From NCBI GenBank assembly GCA_031284475.1, contig JAISZV010000071.1, positions 1-28,022 on the forward strand: 28,022 bases of DNA, read 5' to 3'. Under the pieces are notes generated by a model that was not told where the DNA came from, made no database searches, and saw only the letters and a program-made list of their open reading frames with translations. The DNA is from Proteiniphilum sp. (GTDB lineage: Bacteria; Bacteroidota; Bacteroidia; Bacteroidales; Dysgonomonadaceae). Made by a program: the position numbers and the translations under genes. Below, one piece after another: positions 1 to 6,712 of this stretch. Numbering within the stretch: the first letter of the stretch is position 1; each line of letters begins with the position of its first letter.

Positions 1-918
1 TTGAGGTACCCGCGCGAACTGAGGGAAAACCCCGAAGAGCTCTCCAACCTGATTATCCCCACTGCAACCGGCGCGCAAATACCATTAAAGGAGGTTGCCG
101 GTATAACATACAGCAAAGGGGCGCAGATGATCCGGAGCGAAAACACCTTCCTTACAGGATATATTATATTCGATAAAATAGCCGGGAAAGCGGAAGTAGA
201 TGTGGTAAGGGAAGCCGGCAAAGTATTGAAAGAGAAAATAAGTTCCGGCGAATTACAGCTTCCCAAAGGGGTGAATTACCGGTTTGCCGGAAACTATGAG
301 CAGCAGCGCCGCGCCGCCAACCGCTTAATGATATTGATCCCCCTGTGCCTGATACTGATCATCGTCATCCTTTACTTTCAGTTCAAAAGCGTAACCGCCT
401 CATTCATTCACTTTTCAGGCGTATTTGTCGCTTTTGCCGGAGGATTCATCCTGTTATGGCTGTACGGAGAACCCTGGTTCCTGAATTTTTCGATAAGCGA
501 TGTGAATATGCGCGACCTGTTTCAAATGCGCCCTGTTAACCTGAGTATTGCCGTATGGGTAGGTTTTATCGCCTTATTCGGCATTTCCACCAGCGACGGC
601 GTATTGATGGGTTCGTTCATACACGATACCTTTTTGGAGAGAAATCCGCAAACGAAAGAAGAGATAAGGGAAGCCGTTGTCTATGCCGGTAAAAGGCGCG
701 TAAGGCCGGCAGCCATGACCACCGCCGTTACGCTTATCGCCCTGCTGCCCATCCTGACCTCTGTGGGAAAAGGTTCCGATATTATGGTTCCGATTGCGAT
801 CCCTACTTTCGGCGGAATGCTTATACAATCCATGACGATATTCGTTGTCCCCGTGCTTCAGTGCTGGTGGCGCGAATCGGTTATCAGAAAGCAGAATAAA
901 ACAAAATTAAAAAGTTAA
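1..918 (+). CDS. cusA: CusA/CzcA-family heavy-metal efflux RND pump, C-terminal part (5' cut by window edge)
   Basis: This is the last 305 residues of an inner-membrane proton-driven pump that exports metal ions through a tripartite complex. The full family is about 1,000-1,250 residues, so roughly 70% lies left of the window, and the TTG at base 1 is not a real start. Visible are the end of a porter domain (RYPRELRENPEEL, then IPLKEVA), then hydrophobic segments near residues 108-126, 133-155, 183-205, 238-253 and 266-290. The stretch VGFIALFGISTSDGVLMGSF lies where the heavy-metal (HME) RND subfamily has its conserved VGFIAL-G segment, and RRVRPAAMTTAV is a family hallmark. The channel gene starts 6 bp downstream and the adaptor follows, so the three are almost certainly one operon. 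Copper/silver rather than zinc/cobalt export is inferred from the metal-binding neighbours; the metal-selecting residues are outside the window. Confidence 0.93.
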   Translation: MRYPRELRENPEELSNLIIPTATGAQIPLKEVAGITYSKGAQMIRSENTFLTGYIIFDKIAGKAEVDVVREAGKVLKEKISSGELQLPKGVNYRFAGNYEQQRRAANRLMILIPLCLILIIVILYFQFKSVTASFIHFSGVFVAFAGGFILLWLYGEPWFLNFSISDVNMRDLFQMRPVNLSIAVWVGFIALFGISTSDGVLMGSFIHDTFLERNPQTKEEIREAVVYAGKRRVRPAAMTTAVTLIALLPILTSVGKGSDIMVPIAIPTFGGMLIQSMTIFVVPVLQCWWRESVIRKQNKTKLKS

Positions 919-924
919 GATACA

Positions 925-2475
925 ATGTCAACAATAAGAACGAACGTTTTCGTAAAACGGACGCAGAACAAATCTATTTGTTTTGCCGGGTACAGGAAAC
1001 GACTAATTTTAATTACGATGCTGTTATTCCCGGTAATGACAAACGGCGTTTTCGCACAAAGCGATTCGCTGGGCCGTTACCTTGAAACGGCAGCCCGGAA
1101 CAATCCGGGTGTGAAAGCCGATTTCCTGGCTTATCAGGCGTCGTTGCAGAAAATACCGCAGGCAGGAGCAATTCCCGACCCGCAATTGGATATGGGCTTC
1201 TTCCTTCCGTCGATGGACGTCATCGACGGACGCAGGATAGCGGATTTCACATTGATGCAGATGTTCCCCTGGTTCGGGAGCCGCAAGGCGGCGCAAACCG
1301 AAGCCGGCCACATGGCCAACATGGCCTTCGAGAAATTCCGCGAAAGCAGGGACAATCTCTACCTGCAAGTCTATACGCAGTGGTTTCTCCTTTGCAGTTT
1401 GCGGCAACAACTGATCAACAGCCGCGAGAACAAAGACTACCTTACGCAGTTGGAAACATTGGCCCTGCGCAGGTTTTCCGCTTCTCAGGGAGGAAACCCC
1501 GCCTCCGGCGGCCGTTCACAGGCGTCTCCGGCGGCCGCGGGGAGTATGGGTGCGGCGGGAAATATGGGAAACGCGGGGGCAATGGGTTCCTCTATGGGAG
1601 AAACCGCTACCCGTTCTTCGACTACGGGTGGCACAACGTCTTCCATGAGTTCCGGCGCAGTCATGCAAAACATGAGCGCCTCCCCCGGTATGTCTGAGGC
1701 GTTACGCATTCAGTTGGAAATAATCGAGTTGGAAAATAACATCGAGAGCATCCTTTCGGCAATCAAAGCCGAAACGGCAAAATTCAACGCATTGCTGAAC
1801 CGCCCTGCCGACAGCAGCATCCAACTGCCCGATTCCATTGAACAGATCCCTTTTTTGTTGAATGTGGCGGAAACAATGGAAAAAATAACCGGACGGAATC
1901 CGATGCTCGGCATGATAAACGAAGAGGAAGCGGCCTACAAGGCAAAAGCGGAGATGAACAAAAAAATGAGTTATCCGATGTTGGGTATCGGCCTTCAATA
2001 TTCGGTGACCGGCAAGCGCATGGATATGAATCCCACAGGTATTCCCGTCACGGAAATGAATGGCATAGACATGATTATGCCGATGGTTTCCGTCAGTATT
2101 CCTATCTACCGCAACAAATACAAGGCGCAACAAAAGGAAAGCGACTATTTGCGGCAGGCAAGCCGCGAAGCATATTCGGACGCACGCAATGAACTGGAAG
2201 CGGAACTCTACCGGAACAAACATCAATTGGACGACGCTGCTCGGAAAATAACGCTGTACGAAAAACAAACCCAACTGGCGCTGACAACCTACAATCTGGT
2301 AGTGCAGGAATTTGTTTCGGGGAAGAGCGAATTGACCGACGTTATACAAGTTCAGCGGCAACTATCGGACTACCGGTTAAAAAAGGCGGAAGCCGTTGCC
2401 GATTACAATACGATGGTAACCGCTATACAAAAACTGATTTCATTTAACGATAACGAATACAACACAATAAAATAA
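925..2475 (+). CDS. TolC/CusC-like outer-membrane efflux channel with Met/Gly/Ser-rich insert
   Basis: A 516-residue outer-membrane factor of the TolC family, which would form the trimeric exit duct for the RND pump. An N-terminal hydrophobic segment (residues 26-44, ending VFAQ) is the likely signal peptide, preceded by a basic, unusually long n-region; a later ATG at residue 32 would shorten it too much. Long amphipathic helical stretches (residues 105-185 and 255-340, then 395-510) and the late motif VVQEFVSGKSELTDVIQVQ are typical. Residues about 185-257 form a low-complexity insert rich in Gly, Ser, Ala and Met (8 Met) falling where one coiled-coil hairpin would turn. It starts 6 bp after the pump gene and ends 7 bp before the adaptor gene. 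The Met-rich insert fits a channel handling Cu+ or Ag+, but that is inference. Confidence 0.9.
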   Translation: MSTIRTNVFVKRTQNKSICFAGYRKRLILITMLLFPVMTNGVFAQSDSLGRYLETAARNNPGVKADFLAYQASLQKIPQAGAIPDPQLDMGFFLPSMDVIDGRRIADFTLMQMFPWFGSRKAAQTEAGHMANMAFEKFRESRDNLYLQVYTQWFLLCSLRQQLINSRENKDYLTQLETLALRRFSASQGGNPASGGRSQASPAAAGSMGAAGNMGNAGAMGSSMGETATRSSTTGGTTSSMSSGAVMQNMSASPGMSEALRIQLEIIELENNIESILSAIKAETAKFNALLNRPADSSIQLPDSIEQIPFLLNVAETMEKITGRNPMLGMINEEEAAYKAKAEMNKKMSYPMLGIGLQYSVTGKRMDMNPTGIPVTEMNGIDMIMPMVSVSIPIYRNKYKAQQKESDYLRQASREAYSDARNELEAELYRNKHQLDDAARKITLYEKQTQLALTTYNLVVQEFVSGKSELTDVIQVQRQLSDYRLKKAEAVADYNTMVTAIQKLISFNDNEYNTIK

Positions 2476-2482
2476 GAATATT

Positions 2483-3754
2483 ATGAACGCCTACATAAAA
2501 AAAACGGTTAATAACCGCTATGTCCGCTACGGGCTGGCGCTGGCGGCAGGATTACTTCTCGGATGGTTGTTGTTCAAAGGCTCGTCGTCGAAAGAAGAGG
2601 CCGGCCGGCACGTGCACGAACAGAGTACGGAACAAGTATGGACCTGTTCCATGCACCCGCAGATACGGATGGATAAGCCTGGTAAATGCCCCATTTGCGC
2701 TATGGATCTGATCCCCCTGAAAACATCGGGCGGCGGCGATGAAGCTATTGACCCGAACGCCATTCAACTGTCGAAAGAAGCGGTTGCTTTGGCCAATATC
2801 CAAACGACAAAAGTCAGCCGGAAGAATCCGGTTAAAAGCGTACGGCTATATGGCGCCATACAGGTAGACGAACGTTTGTCGCAATCGCAAACGTCGCATG
2901 TAAACGGGCGTATTGAAGAGCTACTCGTCAATTTTACGGGTGAAAGCGTAAGGCAGGGACAAACCATCGCTACCGTGTATTCGCCGGAGTTGCTGAACGC
3001 TCAACAGGAATTATTAGAAGCCGTCAAGCTGCAATCGGCACAACCCTTGTTGCTTCAGGCTGCAAGAGAAAAATTACGCTTGTGGAAACTGAGCGATGAG
3101 CAGATAGCTGCCATCGAACAAGCAGGCGTTGCCAATCCGCTTGTGGAAATAAAAGCCAATACCAACGGCGTTATTATTGAAAAAATCGTGAATCAGGGAG
3201 ATTACGTAAGCCAGGGAAGCGTTTTGTTTAACGTTGCCAATCTTTCTCAAGTGTGGGCGGTATTCGACGCCTATGAACCGGATCTCCCCTTTTTAAAGAC
3301 AGGCGACAGGCTGGAATACACCCTTCAGTCGCTTCCCGGGAAAACATTCTCAGGGAAGATCTCTTTTATTAACCCGATACTCGATCCGGCAACACGTACA
3401 GCCAAGATCAGGGTAGAGACAGCCAATCCGCGTATGGAACTGATGCCCGGAATGTTTGCGAACGCAACAACAAACGCTCCGCTTAATCAATATAAAAACG
3501 AGATTGTTATTCCCAAGTCTTCCGTTTTATGGACAGGAAAACGTTCCGTCGTTTATGTAAAGCAGCCGGACACGGAAAATCCGGCGTTTCTGCTTCGGGA
3601 AGTCGAATTAGGGCCTTCTTTGGGCGACTCGTATGTTGTGCTGTCGGGAATAAACGACGGGGATGAGATCGTCTCTAACGGCGCATTCGTCATCGACGCA
3701 AGCGCGCAACTCGAAGGCAAACGCAGTATGATGAACGATGAAGGGAGGCCATGA
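2483..3754 (+). CDS. cusB: CusB-like periplasmic adaptor (membrane fusion protein) with heavy-metal-binding domain
   Basis: A 423-residue adaptor linking pump and channel. Residues 13-32 are a single membrane anchor. Residues 53-79 form the Cys/Met heavy-metal-binding domain (WTCSMHPQIR, then CPICAMDLIPL) found at the start of many copper-exporting adaptors. From about residue 90 the protein follows the HlyD/CusB plan: barrel-sandwich hybrid (IEELLVNFTGESVRQGQ), alpha-hairpin (residues 165-215), second lipoyl half (ANTNGVIIEKIVNQGDYV), beta-barrel and membrane-proximal domain. In characterised CusB proteins the N-terminal Met residues pass Cu+ to the pump; here a CxMHP/CPxCxMD motif takes that place. 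The gene lies 7 bp after the channel gene, and its TGA stop overlaps the ATG of a 22-codon remnant (ATGA at 3751-3754). Family is certain; metal specificity is inferred. Confidence 0.92.
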   Translation: MNAYIKKTVNNRYVRYGLALAAGLLLGWLLFKGSSSKEEAGRHVHEQSTEQVWTCSMHPQIRMDKPGKCPICAMDLIPLKTSGGGDEAIDPNAIQLSKEAVALANIQTTKVSRKNPVKSVRLYGAIQVDERLSQSQTSHVNGRIEELLVNFTGESVRQGQTIATVYSPELLNAQQELLEAVKLQSAQPLLLQAAREKLRLWKLSDEQIAAIEQAGVANPLVEIKANTNGVIIEKIVNQGDYVSQGSVLFNVANLSQVWAVFDAYEPDLPFLKTGDRLEYTLQSLPGKTFSGKISFINPILDPATRTAKIRVETANPRMELMPGMFANATTNAPLNQYKNEIVIPKSSVLWTGKRSVVYVKQPDTENPAFLLREVELGPSLGDSYVVLSGINDGDEIVSNGAFVIDASAQLEGKRSMMNDEGRP

Positions 3755-3819
3755 ACATGCGACGACGGCGGTGCAAGACCTATAACGCCCTGTCCGCATG
3801 TTATAAATACAGGGAATAA
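3751..3819 (+). pseudogene. 22-codon ORF resembling the C-terminal tail of the downstream HMA protein (probable gene remnant)
   Basis: A short open frame starts at an ATG overlapping the adaptor stop codon and has a strong purine-rich ribosome-binding site just upstream (AAGGGAGG, 3741-3748). Its last 13 residues, TYNALSACYKYRE, align without gaps to the last 13 of the HMA lipoprotein at 3908-4306, TYDALPACCKYRG, with 9 identities; the DNA is also similar. The first nine residues (Arg-rich) match nothing. The simplest reading is that a duplicate HMA gene once lay directly after the adaptor and lost its body by deletion, leaving start signal and tail. It might instead be a translated small peptide; the intact ribosome-binding site leaves that open. 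Confidence 0.5.
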
Positions 3820-3844
3820 ACGATCCTGTGAATAAAAAAATAGT

Positions 3845-3852
3845 TATATTTG
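3845..3852 (+). promoter_or_regulatory. Candidate -7 element for the HMA lipoprotein gene
   Basis: TATATTTG fits the Bacteroides -7 consensus TAnnTTTG and lies 55 bp before the ATG at 3908. No good -33 TTTG is found at the usual spacing. Upstream, an 8-bp inverted repeat (AACATGCG at 3754-3761, CGCATGTT at 3795-3802) overlaps the 22-codon remnant and could weakly end the efflux operon transcript, so the HMA gene may have its own promoter. Confidence 0.45.
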
Positions 3853-3907
3853 CCCTCTCTCTGTAATAAATTATAATTATAAACGCTAATTTAAAAAAAG
3901 AAGTAAA

Positions 3908-4306
3908 ATGAAGAAGTATCTATTATCAACAATGATCGCTGCAACCGTATTGTTGTTCGCAGCATGTAATTCGGGCGGCTCCAAAAGCAACGCCGGAACA
4001 GCACAGACAGAAACAAAGGCTTCTGCCGGAACGGAACATCATGATGAGCATGCCGTACTCGAAGTACAGGGACTTTGTGAAATGTGTAAAGGAAAAATAG
4101 AAGCCGCGGCCAAAAGTGTTGAAGGCGTATCGGTTGCTGTATGGGATTTGGATAAAAAAGAGATCCATCTGCATTTCAATCCGCAGCAGACGAATATCGA
4201 CGCCATCAGTAAAGCCATTGCCGGAGTGGGATACGATACCGGCAGGGACAAAGCAGAGCAGGCTACCTATGATGCATTACCGGCTTGTTGCAAATACAGG
4301 GGTTAA
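3908..4306 (+). CDS. Heavy-metal-associated (HMA) domain lipoprotein
   Basis: A 132-residue exported metal-binding protein. Residues 1-20 form a lipoprotein signal ending in the lipobox LFAAC (Cys20), followed by a Ser/Gly/Thr-rich linker and a HHDEH cluster (44-48). Residues about 49-115 form a ferredoxin-like HMA fold whose metal site is GLCEMC (Cys57, Cys60), a variant of the usual GMxCxxC. The C-terminus carries a further Cys pair in ALPACCKYR (Cys127, Cys128). Cytoplasmic HMA proteins such as CopZ ferry Cu+ to P-type ATPases; this one is predicted to sit outside the inner membrane, where it could deliver or sequester copper for the efflux complex encoded upstream. That role is inferred from its domain and position. 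Confidence 0.87.
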   Translation: MKKYLLSTMIAATVLLFAACNSGGSKSNAGTAQTETKASAGTEHHDEHAVLEVQGLCEMCKGKIEAAAKSVEGVSVAVWDLDKKEIHLHFNPQQTNIDAISKAIAGVGYDTGRDKAEQATYDALPACCKYRG

Positions 4307-4361
4307 TATATCATCATTCATTCCTAATATAAGTTCCAGATAACATAAAAACTAAAAACAA

Positions 4362-5780
4362 ATGAAACGAATTTATCTATTACCTGCGCTTCTCATCTTC
4401 GGCGTGGCATTATATGGGAAACCGGTACTGCCCGAAATCCTGAGCGACGGGATGGTGCTGCAACAGAACAGCAAAGTGAATATATGGGGAAAAGCGGAAC
4501 GGGGCAAAACGGTGGAAGTAAAGCCCTGCTGGAGCGAAACGGCGGTGCGCGCCACAGCGGATGATAAGGGAAACTGGCTTGCCGTGATCGAGACCCCTGA
4601 AGCAAGTTTCACTCCCCGCACCATTACGGTTTCCGATGGCGAGGAGGTGACGCTTAAGGATATACTGATCGGCGAGGTATGGCTTGCGTCGGGACAAAGC
4701 AATATGGAGATGCCCCTCCAAGGCTTCCGTAATAATCCCATCATGAGTGCAAACGAAACCATTGCATTCTCCGGGCAATATCCTGCGATCCGGTTTGTCA
4801 CAATCTCCAAAACACAATCTTTTGAACCGCAGGAAAGTGTGGAAGGACGTTGGCAGGTATGCAATCCGGCCAACTCTCCGGGATTCAGCGCAACGGCATT
4901 TTTCTTTGCCGAAACGCTGCACAAGGCGATGAACGTGCCCGTGGGTATTGTCGTTTCCGCCTGGGGAGGCTCTAAAGTAGAAGCGTGGACAGACAGGGAG
5001 ACACTGAAGAGTTATCCTGACGTCGATTTAAGCGAAGACGCCGTCAATAAACTAAGCCCGGCGGGCCGTCCCCTGTTGATGTACAATGCCATGATTCACC
5101 CAATCGCCAAGTATGTTGTCAAAGGTTTTATCTGGTATCAGGGTGAATCGAATGTCGGCGCACACCAGGTCTATCCTGAACGCCTTCTCAATATGGTAAC
5201 CCTCTGGCGCAGGCAATGGAATAATCCCGAACTTCCTTTCTATTATGTGGAAATCGCCCCTTATGAGTATGGCAATGGCGATGACGACCGGGCTGCCTAC
5301 TTGCGCGAAGCGCAGTTCAAGGCGCAGAAACTGATTCCCCACAGCGGGATGATCTCGACAAACGACCTGGTAGAACCTTATGAGTTGCGTAATATCCATC
5401 CCCGCAACAAAACCGATGTGGGAAAACGGCTCGCATTCATGGCGCTCAACAAAACCTACGGATATGGCCGCGTAACCGCGCACGGGCCGGAATACAGTTC
5501 GATGGAGATCCGCGACGGAAAGGCAATCGTTTCCTTTGATCATGCACAAGAGGGATTCAGCCGGACTGACGGTATCGAAGGGTTCGAGATCGCCGCGGAA
5601 GACGGGAAGTTCCTTCCCGCCCAGGCAGTAGTACGCGACGGCAAAGCGGAAGTGTTCCGCGAAGGGGTTGACCAACCGGTAGCCGTCCGTTATTGCTTCA
5701 GGAATTTTCAGACAGGAAACCTTGCCGGCACGCGCGAACTACCGGTAGTACCTTTCAGAACAGATTCGTTTGAAAAATAA
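4362..5780 (+). CDS. Sialate O-acetylesterase (SGNH-type carbohydrate esterase), secreted
   Basis: A 472-residue exported esterase that removes O-acetyl groups from sialic acids or similar sugars. Residues 1-19 are a signal peptide (MKRIYLLPALLIFGVALYGK). Residues 20-105 form the beta-sandwich that starts these enzymes (LPEILSDGMVLQQ). The esterase block begins at GQSNMEMPL with nucleophile Ser113, continues through VVSAWGGSKVEAW and WYQGESN (258-264), and ends with NIHPRNKTDVGKRLA holding catalytic His346. A C-terminal beta-sandwich region follows. Length and motif order match the Bacteroidales family. It begins 55 bp after the HMA gene on the same strand, with no clear promoter, so read-through is possible, but a functional link to copper efflux is not evident. 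In this phylum such enzymes serve host or dietary glycan use; the actual substrate cannot be told from sequence. Confidence 0.9.
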   Translation: MKRIYLLPALLIFGVALYGKPVLPEILSDGMVLQQNSKVNIWGKAERGKTVEVKPCWSETAVRATADDKGNWLAVIETPEASFTPRTITVSDGEEVTLKDILIGEVWLASGQSNMEMPLQGFRNNPIMSANETIAFSGQYPAIRFVTISKTQSFEPQESVEGRWQVCNPANSPGFSATAFFFAETLHKAMNVPVGIVVSAWGGSKVEAWTDRETLKSYPDVDLSEDAVNKLSPAGRPLLMYNAMIHPIAKYVVKGFIWYQGESNVGAHQVYPERLLNMVTLWRRQWNNPELPFYYVEIAPYEYGNGDDDRAAYLREAQFKAQKLIPHSGMISTNDLVEPYELRNIHPRNKTDVGKRLAFMALNKTYGYGRVTAHGPEYSSMEIRDGKAIVSFDHAQEGFSRTDGIEGFEIAAEDGKFLPAQAVVRDGKAEVFREGVDQPVAVRYCFRNFQTGNLAGTRELPVVPFRTDSFEK

Positions 5781-5820
5781 TACGAAAGAATATACCCGTT
5801 TGAACGGAATAATTCTCAAG

Positions 5821-5993
5821 AAATCCCAACTATTCGTCTGAGAAACGAGCATGAGAATCGTTCTCACACAAGAAACGCTTTTAATGTGCCGATGTGCTAA
5901 TGTGAATAATGAAATTGAATGATTCAATTAGCACACCGGCATTACTTGCTCTTACTTGTAGGGATCAATAAATCCAAATAGTTGGGATTTTTT
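5821..5993 (+). repeat. Nested inverted-repeat region between convergent genes, ending in a T-run (possible terminator or structured RNA)
   Basis: This region between two convergent genes is packed with inverted repeats. Outer arms AAATCCCAACTATT (5821-5834) and AATAGTTGGGATTT (5977-5990) are perfectly complementary over 14 bp, and the second runs into six T (5988-5993). Inside are TGAGAA-N3-TTCTCA (5852-5866), GCCGATGTGCTAAT (5888-5901) paired with ATTAGCACACCGGC (5927-5940, one mismatch), and a 17-bp palindrome AATTGAAT-G-ATTCAATT (5913-5929). Transcribed from the left it would fold as a three-part structure ending in a U-tract, so it could end the esterase transcript. Its size exceeds an ordinary terminator. 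Confidence 0.6.
5842..5868 (+). repeat. 27-bp palindromic dispersed repeat, copy A
   Basis: The unit starts GAAACGAGCATGAGAATCG and contains TGAGAA-N3-TTCTCA. The reverse complement of 21839-21865 matches it at 25 of 27 positions, and that of 21812-21838 at 23 of 27. It lies in a gene-free stretch between the 3' ends of convergent genes. Confidence 0.7.
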
Positions 5994-6002
5994 ATGTACA
6001 GA

Positions 6003-6605
6003 TCAATTGGGATATCCGACCGTTTGCGTCAATAAGACCTCCTGATTGGAGCCCAGATTGAGCAGCTCGCTCAATTTGTCCTTATCGAACATGCCGCGGA
6101 CAACGGCGCCCAGACCTTCGGATGCACAGTACAAATAGACGTTTTGCGCCACAAATCCGCAATTAGTGTAGGCGTATTGCCTGTTCGAGACCTTACTCAG
6201 GTCGGAAACAAAAATCAGATTGAGCGCCGCTTTCGCGACAAAATCCTGCATACCGGCCTGGGCGCGGTAGTCGCCCTTTTTCACCTCTTTCAGGAGATGG
6301 TTACGGGCGTCATAAAAATAGACGCCATTCTTCGTTGTTACATACAATTCCAGTTCCTGGCGGTCGTTTGCCGTCGGCGCCGTACGTTTGTCGGCACGAT
6401 TGAACCCGTTGGCCGCCCATAACAGATCAGACAACTGTTGAAGGGTCAATTCCTTGTCCTGATAAGAGCGGATGGATTTCCGTTCGTTCAACGCCTGCAT
6501 CAAGGGTTTTCCACCTCTCCTGTCGGGTGCGGGCAGACTGATATTCTGAGCCGATACTGAACAGCCCATGATAAATAGAGATACTAACGTGATAATTCGA
6601 TTCAT
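6003..6605 (-). CDS. SagB/ThcOx-type nitroreductase-family protein, exported
   Basis: A 200-residue FMN-dependent nitroreductase-fold protein of the SagB-type oxidoreductase group. I chose the ATG at 6605 (MNRIITLV) over an upstream GTG at 6632, because it gives a clean signal peptide and lies about 30 bp after a good promoter. The N-terminus (IITLVSLFIMGCSVSA) could be a lipoprotein signal with Cys15 or be cut after VSA. The family signature RKSIRSYQDKELTLQQLSDL followed by WAANGFNR is clear, as are NCGFVAQNVYL and the C-terminal VGYP. Exported members are common in Bacteroidales; substrate unknown. SagB homologues in peptide-toxin clusters oxidise azolines, but no such peptide or partner gene is present, so that role is not suggested. 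It appears to be transcribed alone. Confidence 0.85.
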   Translation of the reverse strand: MNRIITLVSLFIMGCSVSAQNISLPAPDRRGGKPLMQALNERKSIRSYQDKELTLQQLSDLLWAANGFNRADKRTAPTANDRQELELYVTTKNGVYFYDARNHLLKEVKKGDYRAQAGMQDFVAKAALNLIFVSDLSKVSNRQYAYTNCGFVAQNVYLYCASEGLGAVVRGMFDKDKLSELLNLGSNQEVLLTQTVGYPN

Positions 6606-6634
6606 AATAAATAATTTATAAAATTTGGACACCG

Positions 6635-6665
6635 CAAATCTACATAAAAATTTTCAGCAAACCAA
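6635..6665 (-). promoter_or_regulatory. Promoter of the nitroreductase gene
   Basis: Read on the minus strand, TTGG (6665-6662) is followed after 19 bp by TAGATTTG (6642-6635), matching the Bacteroides -33/-7 arrangement (-33 TTTG, -7 TAnnTTTG) apart from one base in the -33 box. The -7 element ends 29 bp before the ATG at 6605. Confidence 0.6.
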
Positions 6666-6712
6666 GTGTGAGTCAACCGTAAAAATAGTAAATCTTTTTC
6701 AGGATAATACAG

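Noticed and set aside
1702..2361. Minus-strand frame of 219 codons opposite the channel gene
   Set aside because: Shadow of the TolC-like gene; composition rich in Cys, Phe and His with no domain.
5052..5675. Minus-strand frame of 207 codons opposite the esterase
   Set aside because: Antisense to a gene with clear catalytic residues; no homology recognised.
6003..6605. Azole-modified peptide (SagB) biosynthetic cluster
   Set aside because: Only the nitroreductase-fold protein is present, it is exported, and no precursor peptide, cyclodehydratase or YcaO gene is nearby.
6606..6632. Upstream GTG start for the nitroreductase gene
   Set aside because: It adds nine residues before the signal peptide and would fall at or near the predicted transcription start.
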